In this document: positions 23,578 through 31,599 of the stretch, one piece after another
How positions within the stretch are numbered: the first letter of the stretch is position 1
How the letters are laid out: the number at the start of each line of letters is the position of its first letter
From: Deltaproteobacteria bacterium Ga0077550
GTDB taxonomy: Bacteria > Myxococcota_A > Polyangia > Nannocystales > Nannocystaceae
Direction: 5' to 3'
Assembly: GCA_001464385.1 (NCBI GenBank)
Contig: LNFB01000024.1
Coordinates: forward strand, 1 to 41,389
Length of the DNA: 41,389 nt
Position numbers and translations under genes: made by a program
Notes under the pieces: model-generated
Seen by the model: the letters and a program-made list of their open reading frames with translations, nothing else
The model's database searches: none
Told to the model about the DNA's origin: nothing

Positions 23578-24066
23578 TCAGCGGCCCGCGGAGCTGCGCA
23601 GGAGCTGACGATAGCGGCCGGTCTGGCTCACCGCGCGCGCGAGCACGACGATGACGATCGCCTTCATGATGAGGCCGCGGTAGAGCGAGTGGGGATCCAT
23701 CACCGCCTCGAACAGGTGGACCGACACGAAGAGCACGAGCCCGACCACCGCGGCGGGGAACGGGTTGCGCCGCGCCCACAGGAACAGCCCGAAGAACGCC
23801 GCGCCGATCCCGAAGACGGTGAAGAGCACGGGGGGCGTCGGCGGCAGCGTGTTCGTCCCGTAGATCATCACCGCGCCGAAAACGACCTGCAGCACCGCGA
23901 CGGCGAGCAGGGCCTTGGCTGCGTCGCGGCCGGCCTTGTGCACCCCGGCCGCGGTGAGGCCAGGCACCGCCGCGTCCACCGCGAGATCAGCCTTGAGCCG
24001 CGCCCCGCACGACTCGCAGAACGCCACCGACAGCTTTGCTTCCCGTCCGCACTTCCAGCAGTTCAT
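23578..24066 (-). CDS. Zinc-ribbon membrane protein, 162 aa
   Basis: The ATG at 24066 gives MNCWKCGREAKLSVAFCESC, a compact four-Cys zinc ribbon (C3, C6, C17, C20). Residues 50-140 hold three hydrophobic helices (LLAVAVLQVVFGAVMIYG, VLFTVFGIGAAFFGLFLW, AAVVGLVLFVSVHLFEAV), with a further short hydrophobic stretch near MKAIVIVVLARAV. The family is not recognised beyond zinc-ribbon domain membrane protein. It precedes the CPBP protease by 13 bp; both combine an N-terminal zinc ribbon with a membrane domain, so they may form a complex (inference). A large inverted repeat lies just upstream at 24073-24110. Confidence 0.78.
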   Translation of the reverse strand: MNCWKCGREAKLSVAFCESCGARLKADLAVDAAVPGLTAAGVHKAGRDAAKALLAVAVLQVVFGAVMIYGTNTLPPTPPVLFTVFGIGAAFFGLFLWARRNPFPAAVVGLVLFVSVHLFEAVMDPHSLYRGLIMKAIVIVVLARAVSQTGRYRQLLRSSAGR

Positions 24067-24072
24067 CGCGAT

Positions 24073-24110
24073 CCTCGCTTCCTGCACTCCACCGTAGCGC
24101 AGGAGCGAGG
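24073..24110. promoter_or_regulatory. Inverted repeat in a divergent promoter region
   Basis: CCTCGCT-T-CCTGC (24073-24085) is the reverse complement of GCAGGAGCGAGG (24099-24110) except for one extra T, giving a 12-bp stem around a 13-nt spacer. It lies 7 bp upstream of the zinc-ribbon gene's start codon, in the gap between it and the divergent radical SAM gene. It could be an operator for a dimeric regulator or a 5'-UTR hairpin. Confidence 0.35.
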
Positions 24111-24232
24111 GGGGAGACAACGACGCTGCGGTCGCGGTCCGACCGACCGCCGCCCTGCGGCTGGCCGCGCGGCCAGTTCCGTCGCCCGCGGTCGTGGAGC
24201 GTCGTCTATCATGCGTTCGCGCACCGATCTGC

Positions 24233-25399
24233 ATGTCGCCCGTCGCTCCCAGCCCGCGTGACCCACCCGGTCGTCCGACACCACACTTCGGGGCGCGGCT
24301 CGCCCGGGGTCTCGGCACCGCGCGGATGCTCGCCACCCTCGCCCAGACGTGGTGGCACCGGCCCGACTCGCCGACCCGCGTGGTCCTCGACGTCACGCGG
24401 CGCTGCAACCTGCGCTGCGCGATGTGTCGGACGTGGGCGCTGCCTCGGAGCACCGAGCTCGACGCCGCGGAGATCGGCGCGCTGGTCGGGCGGCTCGCGC
24501 AGCTCGTGTGGCTCGACGTCACCGGCGGCGAGCCGTTCGTGCGCGCCGACATCGACGCGGTGTTCGCCGCGATCGTCGAAGCTGCGCCGCGCCTCGGCGT
24601 GCTGCACTTCCAGACCAACGGATGGATGACCGACCGCGTGGTCGAGTCGACCCGATCGCTGCGCGGGCGCCTGGCCGACGGCGTGACGCTCATCGTCACC
24701 GTGAGCATCGACGGGCCGCCCGACGTGCACGACGCGATGCGCGGGCGCGCGGGGTCGTGGGCGCGCGCCGTGCAGACCGCGGCCGCGCTGCGGGCGATCC
24801 CGGGGGTCGAGGTCCACGTCGGCACGACGCTGACGCGGGCCAACGTCGCCGCGCAGGACGCCACCTGGGCGGCGCTCGTCGCCGCGATCCCCGGGCTGTC
24901 GCGGGCGCACTGGCACCTGAACGCGATGCAGACCTCGGCGCACTTCTACGACAACGCCGGGCAGACGGCGCTGCGCGTGCCGACGGGACCGGTGCTCGAG
25001 CGACACCTCGCGGCGCGCGGCGTGCCGCACTCGCTGCACGCGGTGATGGAGAGCATCTACCTGGTGAACCTCGCGTTCGTGCAGCGGGGCGAGGGCTCGG
25101 GGATCGGCTGCCAGGCCCTGCGCAGCACGATGTTCGTGTCGCCCGAGGGCGAGGTCTACCCGTGCCACCTCTACGATCGTCCGCTCGGCAACGTGCGCGA
25201 GCGGGACGTGCTGGCGCTGTGGCGCAGCGCCGAGGTGGCGGCGGCGCGGCGCGACATCGAGGCGCTGGCGTGTGGCGGCTGCTTCTCGGCCTGCGAGGCC
25301 TACCCGGCGATCGCGGGCGCGCCGGTGGCGACGCTGCGCGCGACGACGCGACGCGCGTGGACCCTGTGGCGTGAGCGAGGAGCCCGCGACGATGTCTAG
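24233..25399 (+). CDS. Radical SAM protein with SPASM-like C-terminus
   Basis: The 388-aa protein (ATG 24233; the frame opens at 24194) carries the 4Fe-4S site CNLRCAMC (C58, C62, C65) after LDVTR, the SAM-binding TGGEPF, and QTNGW. The C-terminal third has GCQALRSTMFVSPEGEVYPC, LYDRPLGNV, then CGGCFSACEAY. This is the layout of SPASM-type enzymes with extra Fe-S sites, which modify peptides, sugars or lipids by radical chemistry. Its next gene, an alpha/alpha-toroid protein, overlaps by 8 bp, and a GT2 gene follows, so all three are one operon. No small precursor-peptide gene was seen nearby, so a RiPP role is not supported. The substrate is unknown. Confidence 0.9.
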   Translation: MSPVAPSPRDPPGRPTPHFGARLARGLGTARMLATLAQTWWHRPDSPTRVVLDVTRRCNLRCAMCRTWALPRSTELDAAEIGALVGRLAQLVWLDVTGGEPFVRADIDAVFAAIVEAAPRLGVLHFQTNGWMTDRVVESTRSLRGRLADGVTLIVTVSIDGPPDVHDAMRGRAGSWARAVQTAAALRAIPGVEVHVGTTLTRANVAAQDATWAALVAAIPGLSRAHWHLNAMQTSAHFYDNAGQTALRVPTGPVLERHLAARGVPHSLHAVMESIYLVNLAFVQRGEGSGIGCQALRSTMFVSPEGEVYPCHLYDRPLGNVRERDVLALWRSAEVAAARRDIEALACGGCFSACEAYPAIAGAPVATLRATTRRAWTLWRERGARDDV

Positions 25400-26309
25400 C
25401 GGCCCGATCCCCGATCTCGCCGCGCTGCGACGATGGTTGCTCGGCCCCGAGGTCGTGGGCGACGGCGGCGCGGTCCGATCGTGGGCCCCCGGCGGCCACG
25501 ACTACCCCGAGGCCGGCGGGCTGTGGCTGTCGTGGCTCGCGACGATCGAGCCCGGCGATCCGCGGGGCGACGCGGTGGCCGCGTGGTTGTCGCGGGCGAT
25601 CGACGATGACGCGGTCGGCCGCGACGGGGTCGGCTACACGTTCGACCTCGGCGTCGTCCTCACGGCGCTGCTGCGCTGGGCCGACGCGACCGGGCGTGGG
25701 CCGGGCCCGTCGACGATCCGCGGCGCGCGTCGCCTCGTCCGCGCGATCGCGGGGCGCCGCGCGTTGACCTCGGGCGCCGCGGCGCCGCGGTGGAGCACCC
25801 GCTTCGGCGGTCACCTCGGCAAGCTCGCGCTCGCGCTCGACCACCTCGACGCGGCGGCGATCGTCGACACCGCCGATGCGCGCGCGGCCCTGGCGGACGC
25901 GCACGATCGCGACCTCGGGGCGGTGTACGTCCACGCGCGGCTCTACGCCCTCGAAGGCGCGTGGCTCCGGGGCGACGTCGAGACCGTGGCGCAGGGCGCC
26001 GGCTGGCTCGCCGAGCTGCAGCGGCCCGACGGCGCGATCGCGGCGTCCTGGGATCCCGCGCGCGGTCTCGACGGCCCGGGCCGATCCGATGCGACCGCGC
26101 AGGCGGTGCGCCTGTGGTGCGCCGCGGATCGGGCACGGTTCGCGGCGCCGATCGATCGCGCCCTGGCGTGGCTCGCGGGCATGCAGACGGACTCCGGCGC
26201 GATCGACTACGACGACCGCACCGCCCACCGCAACGTGTGGTGCACGCTCTTCACCGCGCAGGCCCTGGCGTTCGCGACGTCCGGTCCGGACCGCGGGGCC
26301 CTGCTGTGA
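25392..26309 (+). CDS. Alpha/alpha-toroid (prenyltransferase/terpene-cyclase-fold) protein
   Basis: The 305-aa protein is built of repeated helical units such as EAGGLWLSWL, TFDLGVVLTALLRWA, YVHARLYALEGAWL, GWLAELQRPDGAI and DATAQAVRLWC. This is the signature of the (alpha/alpha)6 toroid shared by squalene-hopene cyclase, prenyltransferase beta subunits and some glycan enzymes. No DxDD cyclase motif was seen. The ATG at 25392 has a GAGCGAGGAG site upstream and overlaps the radical SAM gene by 8 bp; a GTG at 25371 is an alternative. It has no signal peptide. With a radical SAM enzyme and a GT2 enzyme alongside, it may act on a prenyl or glycan substrate (inference). Confidence 0.7.
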   Translation: MSSGPIPDLAALRRWLLGPEVVGDGGAVRSWAPGGHDYPEAGGLWLSWLATIEPGDPRGDAVAAWLSRAIDDDAVGRDGVGYTFDLGVVLTALLRWADATGRGPGPSTIRGARRLVRAIAGRRALTSGAAAPRWSTRFGGHLGKLALALDHLDAAAIVDTADARAALADAHDRDLGAVYVHARLYALEGAWLRGDVETVAQGAGWLAELQRPDGAIAASWDPARGLDGPGRSDATAQAVRLWCAADRARFAAPIDRALAWLAGMQTDSGAIDYDDRTAHRNVWCTLFTAQALAFATSGPDRGALL

Positions 26310-26992
26310 TGCTGGTGTCCGTGGTGATCCCGGCCTTCGACGAGGCCGCGGCGATCGGAGCCGTGGTCCGCGAGGCGCGTGATGTCGCCGGCGTGCTCGA
26401 GGTGATCGTCGTCGACGACGCGTCGCGCGACGACACCGCGGGCGTCGCCGCTGCCGCGGGCGCCCGCGTGCTCCGGCTCGCCCACAACCTCGGCAAGGGC
26501 GCGGCGGTGCGGCGCGGCGTGCTCGCGGCGACCGGTGATGTCGTGGTGCTGCTCGACGGTGACGGTCAGGACCCGCCGGCCGAGATCCCGCGCTTGCTCG
26601 CGGCGATCGAGGCCGGGGCCGACCTCGCGATCGGCTCGCGCTTCCTCGGCCGCTTCGAGCCCGGGGCGATCACCGCGATCGATCACGCGGGCAACCGCGT
26701 GCTGTCGTGGGCCTTCGGCGCGCTGTTCGGCGTCGCGCTCACCGATACGCAGGCGGGCTTCCGCGCCGCGCGACGCGAGCTGCTCGCGTCGGTGCTGCCG
26801 CGACTGCGCGCGGAGGGCTTCGAGATCGAGACCGAGCTGCTCGCCGCGGCGCTCGCTGCCGGCGCGCGCGTGGTCGAGGTCCCCGTGACACGACGGCCGC
26901 GGGCGCACGGGGTCACACGGCTGCGTCGCGTCGTGGACGGGCTGCGGATCCTCCGCTGCATGCTGCGGTGCGCGGTCGTCACTGCACGGTGA
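26309..26992 (+). CDS. Glycosyltransferase family 2 (polyprenyl-P-sugar synthase-like)
   Basis: The 227-aa protein has the GT2 fold: VSVVIPAFDEAAAIGAVV (3-20), VIVVDDASRDDT, the donor-binding LLDGDGQDPP (DxD-like), and TDTQAGFRAARRELL, typical of dolichol/undecaprenyl-phosphate sugar synthases. The product lacks the large C-terminal membrane domain of some relatives, so it is a soluble or peripheral short form. The start ATG shares one base with the previous stop (TGATG), so translation is coupled to the toroid gene. Its 3' end overlaps the convergent metalloprotease gene by 14 bp. It could supply a polyprenyl-linked sugar to the GT-C-like protein encoded at 20142-21809 (inference). Confidence 0.9.
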   Translation: MLVSVVIPAFDEAAAIGAVVREARDVAGVLEVIVVDDASRDDTAGVAAAAGARVLRLAHNLGKGAAVRRGVLAATGDVVVLLDGDGQDPPAEIPRLLAAIEAGADLAIGSRFLGRFEPGAITAIDHAGNRVLSWAFGALFGVALTDTQAGFRAARRELLASVLPRLRAEGFEIETELLAAALAAGARVVEVPVTRRPRAHGVTRLRRVVDGLRILRCMLRCAVVTAR

Positions 26993-28313
26993 TCGAGTAG
27001 TCGCCGCCGTCGGGCGCCGAGATCACGAGGTACGCGGCCTCGTCGGCGCCGAACTCGAGCGTCGTGCCGCCGACCGGATCGACCACGACGATGTCATCCG
27101 CGACGCGGAACGCCCGGGCGCCGATGCCCGCGCCGGTGACGTCGAGGTCGAGCGGGCCGGGGCCCACGAGGCGATACACGTCGATGCCACCGGGCAGCAC
27201 GGCGCCGTCCTGGGCGTCGCCGCCGGCGAGGTCACCCTCGCGCGCGACCTCGCCGACGTCGAAGGCCAGAAAGCCGTACCCGAGCTCGGGGCGGTCGGCG
27301 ACCATGGCCACCGCCATCTCGAGGAACACGTCGAACGCCGCGTCGTCGCCGACGCTCGCGAGCGCCGCGTCGAGGCCGGCCCACCCGTTGGTCGGCTCGG
27401 CGGTGATCGCCGTCATGAGCGGAGCGCCGCCGCGCTCGTAGAGGAACGTGCCCCACAGCAGGCCCGCGCCGTAGTTGAACGAGCCGAAGTCGACGCCGCC
27501 GGGGCCCCAGTCCTGATCGGGATCGAGGCGGAAGTCGTCGAGCCACTCGTCGTCGGTGAAGAAGCCGTTGGCGGTCATCGCCGCCTCGGCGAGGCTCTCG
27601 TCGACCCACGTCTCCTCGTCGGCATCGATGCCGCGGTGGATGATGTGGTAGCTCTCGTGCGCGGAGATCGACAGCGCCTCGTCGCCGTCGAGCGGCACGA
27701 GCACGGTGCCGTCGAGGTGGAGCTGGGGATAGTCGCACCAGCCGCACAGGTAGCCGTCGCCGCCGCCGTTGCTGTCGACGACGAACACCGAGACCTTGCC
27801 GCCGGGCAAGGACGCGGTGTCCAGCGGGCCGAACACCGCCTCGTCGTTGAGGATCACGCCGCGGCTCGGATCGATCGAGCCCTCGGGCGTGAACAACTCA
27901 TAGCGGTGCATGAAGCCGTTGACGGCGGCCTGATCGATCCCGTTGTCCCACAGCGCGTCGGCCACCATGACGAACGTGCGATCGCCCTCGGCGCGACACG
28001 TCGCGGCCACCTCGACGGTCTGGTGGGTCTGGCCGTCGTAGACGAGCGTCGAGGCGGGCATGCCCCAGCACGGCGAGTCGGAGTAGTCGGGCAGCTCGCC
28101 GGTGCCGGTGGTGCCGGTCGTACTGCCGCCGGTGCTGTCGACGGCGCCGGTCGTGCTGCTGGAGCTGTCGGCCGCGCCGGAGCTCTCGACCGCGCCGGTG
28201 GTGTCGACGGCGCCGGTCGACGTCTCGACGCCCGCGTCCGCACCCCCGCCGCACGCCACCGCACCCGCCAGGCCCAACACACCCACCACGAGGTTCACGC
28301 CGGAAGAACGCAT
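26979..28313 (-). CDS. Metalloprotease-like lipoprotein
   Basis: This 444-aa predicted lipoprotein (ATG 28313) has lipobox GAVAC (Cys21) and a Ser/Thr/Gly linker (22-72). The central domain holds HESYH (H219, E220, H223) followed by WVDESLAEAA, with E239 as likely third zinc ligand; this is the gluzincin arrangement, closest in style to the M30 family. A Cys pair lies in YLCGWCDYP. The C-terminal 80 residues (DVYRLVGPGPLDLDVTG to the end) look like a beta-sandwich tail domain. It probably cleaves proteins at the cell surface. It is transcribed divergently from the tandem radical SAM gene with only 36 bp between starts, so they may share control. Confidence 0.82.
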   Translation of the reverse strand: MRSSGVNLVVGVLGLAGAVACGGGADAGVETSTGAVDTTGAVESSGAADSSSSTTGAVDSTGGSTTGTTGTGELPDYSDSPCWGMPASTLVYDGQTHQTVEVAATCRAEGDRTFVMVADALWDNGIDQAAVNGFMHRYELFTPEGSIDPSRGVILNDEAVFGPLDTASLPGGKVSVFVVDSNGGGDGYLCGWCDYPQLHLDGTVLVPLDGDEALSISAHESYHIIHRGIDADEETWVDESLAEAAMTANGFFTDDEWLDDFRLDPDQDWGPGGVDFGSFNYGAGLLWGTFLYERGGAPLMTAITAEPTNGWAGLDAALASVGDDAAFDVFLEMAVAMVADRPELGYGFLAFDVGEVAREGDLAGGDAQDGAVLPGGIDVYRLVGPGPLDLDVTGAGIGARAFRVADDIVVVDPVGGTTLEFGADEAAYLVISAPDGGDYSITVQ

Positions 28314-28349
28314 GCCGCGATCGTATCGCAAGCCGAGCCGCTCGCCGCT

Positions 28350-30164
28350 ATGATCCCCGAGGTGCGCACGCATCGGGTCCTGACCAACGAGACCTGCGCG
28401 CACCGCTGCAGCTTCTGCGACACACGGCGGGAGCACGAGCGGGCCTCGGTCGCGGGGCCCGAGGCGCTCGCGGCCCGCATCGACGCCGCCGGGGACGCGG
28501 GCGCCGAGGAGGTGGTGTTGACCGGCGGCGAGCCGACGCTGCGCCGCGATCTGGCGCGGTGGATCGCGCGGGCCCGCGACACCGGGGCGCGGGTGGTGCT
28601 CGAGACCAACGGCGCGCCGATCGACGCCGCCGCCGCGCGGGCGTATGCGACCGCGGGCCTGACGACCGCGCGGCTGCACGTCCCGGGACACGACGCCTTC
28701 GTGGCGGTGACCGGCGATGCCACGGGGTGGGCGCGGGCGTGTGAGGCGGCCGCGCTGCTCGCCGCGGCCGGCGTGACGATCGAGGCCGTGATCCCGATCG
28801 TCGCCGCGACGCTGCCCGAGCTCGACACGCTGCCGTCGGTGATCGCTCGGGCGATGCCCGCGGTGTCGGCCCTGCGCGCGCGGGTGATCCAGCAGGCGCC
28901 GTCGGGCGCGGCGTCCCCGGCCGATGCGGTCGCGGGTCTCGAGCGCCTCGGCGACGCCGCGCGGGCGGTGCCGCTGCCGCTGCAGCTCGACCCCGCGACG
29001 TTCGTGCCGCCGTGCCTGCTGCGGCGGCCCGATCGGCTCGCGCACGCCTACGCGCTGGGCCCCGGCGGCGCGTCGCGGCCGGATCACCACCGTGTGGCGG
29101 CGTGTGCGTCGTGCGTCGTGCTCGATCGCTGCCCCGGTGTGCCGACGCCGTGGCGCGGGCACGCCGAGGTCGCCGCGCGTGCCCTCACCGAGGACCGCCT
29201 GCGTCGTCGGCTCTCGATCGTCGCGTCGGTCGAGGCCCAGATCGCCCGCGAGCTGGTGACCGACGAGGTGTGGCGCCGCACCGACGGCCAGACCGTGCGC
29301 GCCCGCATCGTCCGCGTCGGGTTCGCGTGCAACCAATCGTGCAGCTTCTGTTTCGTGTCGACGCACCTGCCCGCGGCGCCGCGGCCCGACGTCGCCGCGG
29401 CGATCGATGGGATCGCCGCGCAGGGCGGGGTGCTCGTGCTGTCGGGCGGCGAGCCCACGCTCGATCCCGACCTGGCCGCCTGGATCCGCCGCGGCAAGGC
29501 CAACGGCGCCGTCGAGGTCGAGCTGCAGACCAACGCGACGCGCCTCGACGCCGCGCAGGTCGACGCGCTGGTCGACGCGGGCCTCGACGTCGCGTTCGTG
29601 TCGCTGCACGCCGCGACCGCGGCGACCTCCGACGCGATCACCGGTGCGCCCGGGACCTTCGTGCGCACGCTTGCCGGACTCGACGCGCTCGCGGGTCGCG
29701 TGTCGCGGCTGCGGATCAACTTCGTGTTCTGCCGATCCAACGCCGAGGAGTTCCCGGCGTTCGTCGACCTGGTCGCCGCGCGGTGGCCGGTCGCTGCGAT
29801 CACGGTGTCGTTCGTCGCACCGTCGACCGATCTCGTCCCGCACACCGTCGCGTTGGTCCCGCGCTACACCGAGGTGATGCCCGCGTTGCTCGAGGGGCTC
29901 GGGCGGGCGCGGGCGCACGGCCTCGAGGTCGGCGGCTTCGACTCCATGTGCGGCATCCCGCTGTGCCTGGTCCCGCCGGCCGAGCGCGCGCCCCTGCTGC
30001 GCCTCGCGCCGATCCCCGAGGGGATCGATCGGGGCGAGTTCGTGGTGGCCCCCGCGTGCGGAGGCTGCTCGCTGCGCGGCCGCTGCTACGGCGTGCGCCG
30101 CGGTTACGCGGCGCTGCACGGCACCGACGAACTCCGGGCCCAGGACGCCAGCGCGCCGTGCTAG
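28350..30164 (+). CDS. Tandem (two-domain) radical SAM protein
   Basis: This 604-aa protein contains two complete radical SAM units in one chain. Unit 1: CAHRCSFC (C16, C20, C23), TGGEPT (58-63), ETNG, and a closing CASCVVLDRC (C252, C255, C261). Unit 2: CNQSCSFC (C327, C331, C334), SGGEPT (365-370), QTNA, and a closing CGGCSLRGRC (C570, C573, C579). Both units end in the same CxxCx5C pattern, suggesting duplication and fusion, each half binding its own Fe-S cluster and SAM. The ATG at 28350 is chosen because the upstream open frame is antisense to the metalloprotease gene. No signal peptide: cytoplasmic. The lipoprotein at 30230 follows at 65 bp. The substrate is unknown. Confidence 0.9.
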   Translation: MIPEVRTHRVLTNETCAHRCSFCDTRREHERASVAGPEALAARIDAAGDAGAEEVVLTGGEPTLRRDLARWIARARDTGARVVLETNGAPIDAAAARAYATAGLTTARLHVPGHDAFVAVTGDATGWARACEAAALLAAAGVTIEAVIPIVAATLPELDTLPSVIARAMPAVSALRARVIQQAPSGAASPADAVAGLERLGDAARAVPLPLQLDPATFVPPCLLRRPDRLAHAYALGPGGASRPDHHRVAACASCVVLDRCPGVPTPWRGHAEVAARALTEDRLRRRLSIVASVEAQIARELVTDEVWRRTDGQTVRARIVRVGFACNQSCSFCFVSTHLPAAPRPDVAAAIDGIAAQGGVLVLSGGEPTLDPDLAAWIRRGKANGAVEVELQTNATRLDAAQVDALVDAGLDVAFVSLHAATAATSDAITGAPGTFVRTLAGLDALAGRVSRLRINFVFCRSNAEEFPAFVDLVAARWPVAAITVSFVAPSTDLVPHTVALVPRYTEVMPALLEGLGRARAHGLEVGGFDSMCGIPLCLVPPAERAPLLRLAPIPEGIDRGEFVVAPACGGCSLRGRCYGVRRGYAALHGTDELRAQDASAPC

Positions 30165-30229
30165 AAGGCTCCGGCCGCCGCGACGAAGACCGAAACGTCC
30201 GACCGCGGCGTTCCTCGAGGAAGCCCCCC

Positions 30230-31114
30230 ATGCGCGAATCTTCGCTCGCCCTCGCCTTGCTCCTGGCTGCGCCGCTCGCCTGCGGCGGCTCCGACGACTC
30301 CGCCCAGAAGGCGCCGGCCAAGGCGATCGTGGGCGAGACGAAGATCGAGCCGACGGTCACGCCCCCCGTCGAGCCCAAGGTCGTCCCCGAGGATCCCTTC
30401 GCCGACGACAAGTGGGAGGAGCCCGACGCCGACACCGACGGCGGCGACGCGCCCGAGCCTGCGAAGCCCGAGGTCGCCGCGGGTCCGTGGCCGGGGCCGT
30501 GCAAGATCACCTACAAGGGCGGCCCGACGCTGCGGTTCAAGTACACCGACACGGGCGGCACCGTGCGCACCGACGCCGATGGCGACGGCAACGCGGACGT
30601 CTGCAGCAAGTTCGATCGCGCCGACGGCCACACCACGAAGATCTCGATCGACCTCGACTGCAACAAGAAGACCGACCTGCGGCTCGAGCCCAAGCTCGAG
30701 GCCGGCACCAACCTCGCGGTCGCCAAGGTCACCGCGACCGAGGACAACGGTGGCAACCGCGAGATGACGATGGTGGAGCTCGGCCTGTTCGCGGGCCTCG
30801 AACCCGGCTTCCCCCTGTCGGCCGCGCGGAAGGACGTCGACGCGACGATCAAGGACGGTCGCGTCACCAAGGCCGCGATCAAGGGCGAGGGCGGGACCAA
30901 GATCTCGCTGGCGTACGACAAGGACGGCCGCATCAAGGGCCTCGACGAGGACACGGACGGCGACGGCACGGTCGACCGCAAGTTCACGTACAAGTACGAC
31001 GCCAAGGGCAACGTGACCAAGATCGAGGTCACGGTCACCGAGGCGGCGACGGCCGGCGGCAAGCCGACGAAGAAGAAGCAGACCGCCACGGTCGACTACA
31101 GCTGCTGGAAGTAG
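30230..31114 (+). CDS. Lipoprotein of unknown function, 294 aa
   Basis: The ATG at 30230 has a strong GAGGAAG site 6 nt upstream. The signal MRESSLALALLLAAPLAC ends in a lipobox at Cys18. A Pro/Lys/Glu/Asp linker (about 22-85) leads to a repetitive domain of short beta hairpins with Asp turns, such as DTGGTVRTDADGDGNAD, SLAYDKDGRIKGLDEDTDGD and YKYDAKGNVTKIE. These recall RHS/YD-like or calcium-binding repeats; I cannot assign a family. Lys is unusually frequent for this genome. It is probably surface-anchored. It follows the tandem radical SAM gene on the same strand and could share its transcript. Confidence 0.8.
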   Translation: MRESSLALALLLAAPLACGGSDDSAQKAPAKAIVGETKIEPTVTPPVEPKVVPEDPFADDKWEEPDADTDGGDAPEPAKPEVAAGPWPGPCKITYKGGPTLRFKYTDTGGTVRTDADGDGNADVCSKFDRADGHTTKISIDLDCNKKTDLRLEPKLEAGTNLAVAKVTATEDNGGNREMTMVELGLFAGLEPGFPLSAARKDVDATIKDGRVTKAAIKGEGGTKISLAYDKDGRIKGLDEDTDGDGTVDRKFTYKYDAKGNVTKIEVTVTEAATAGGKPTKKKQTATVDYSCWK

Positions 31115-31130
31115 CACGCGCCCGGCAAGG

Positions 31131-31589
31131 TCATCCTCGTCGCCCCGATGTACCGCCATCCCGTTCGATGCGGCGTGCGGCCAGGATGGCGGCGTGCTCG
31201 ACCGCCAGGACCTCGGTCACGCGCTGGCTGACGCCATCGACTTGGCGAAGCAGCTCGGGCGTGATCGTCACACCGCTCACCGAAACCAGCTGCCAGCCGG
31301 CTGCGCCTTCGTCGGACCACACCAATAGGGCAGCCTGCGCGCTGCCACAGACGGGGCAGGTCCAGGCCTCCAGCGCCTGCAGCGGGTGCGGCACCGGCCA
31401 GCGCGACACGGGCGTGAAGGCGTCGGCGAGGTCATCCGGGCCGATCAGGAGCCGGTGACCGGGCTCGAGCCAGATGTCGTGTGCGTACAGCACGATCGCG
31501 CGTGTCCACAGTCGGCTGTCCGCCGCGGCGACACGCGTGCCGCAGCGCGTGCAGGTCAGCGGAACACGGTAACAGGCAGTGCCGGACAT
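31131..31589 (-). CDS. Zinc-ribbon-like protein, 152 aa
   Basis: This cytoplasmic protein has two CxxC knuckles, LTCTRCGTRV (about 12-21) and WTCPVCGSAQ (about 76-85), spaced to form one zinc site. Between them lies a segment with VLYAHDIWLEPGHRLLIGPD. The C-terminal third is helical (TPELLRQVDGVSQRVTEVL, HAAILAARRIE). I do not recognise the family. The ATG at 31589 has no strong ribosome-binding site. It lies beyond a decayed gene and the McrBC-like genes on the same strand, and is convergent with the lipoprotein at 30230 (16 bp apart). It may belong to the defence patch, but nothing in its sequence shows that. Confidence 0.65.
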   Translation of the reverse strand: MSGTACYRVPLTCTRCGTRVAAADSRLWTRAIVLYAHDIWLEPGHRLLIGPDDLADAFTPVSRWPVPHPLQALEAWTCPVCGSAQAALLVWSDEGAAGWQLVSVSGVTITPELLRQVDGVSQRVTEVLAVEHAAILAARRIERDGGTSGRRG

Positions 31590-31599
31590 CTCGGGCGCA

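Noticed and set aside
24233..26992. RiPP biosynthetic cluster around the radical SAM gene
   Set aside because: No small precursor-peptide gene, leader-binding domain or transporter was seen next to it, so this label is not supported.
27636..28349. N-terminal extension of the tandem radical SAM frame
   Set aside because: The extension is antisense to the metalloprotease gene and has shadow composition; the ATG at 28350 fits the first CxxxCxxC site.
26979..30119. 1046-codon minus-strand open frame suggesting a giant protein
   Set aside because: A lipoprotein signal starts cleanly at 28313; the upstream 602 codons are antisense to the tandem radical SAM gene and lack any domain.
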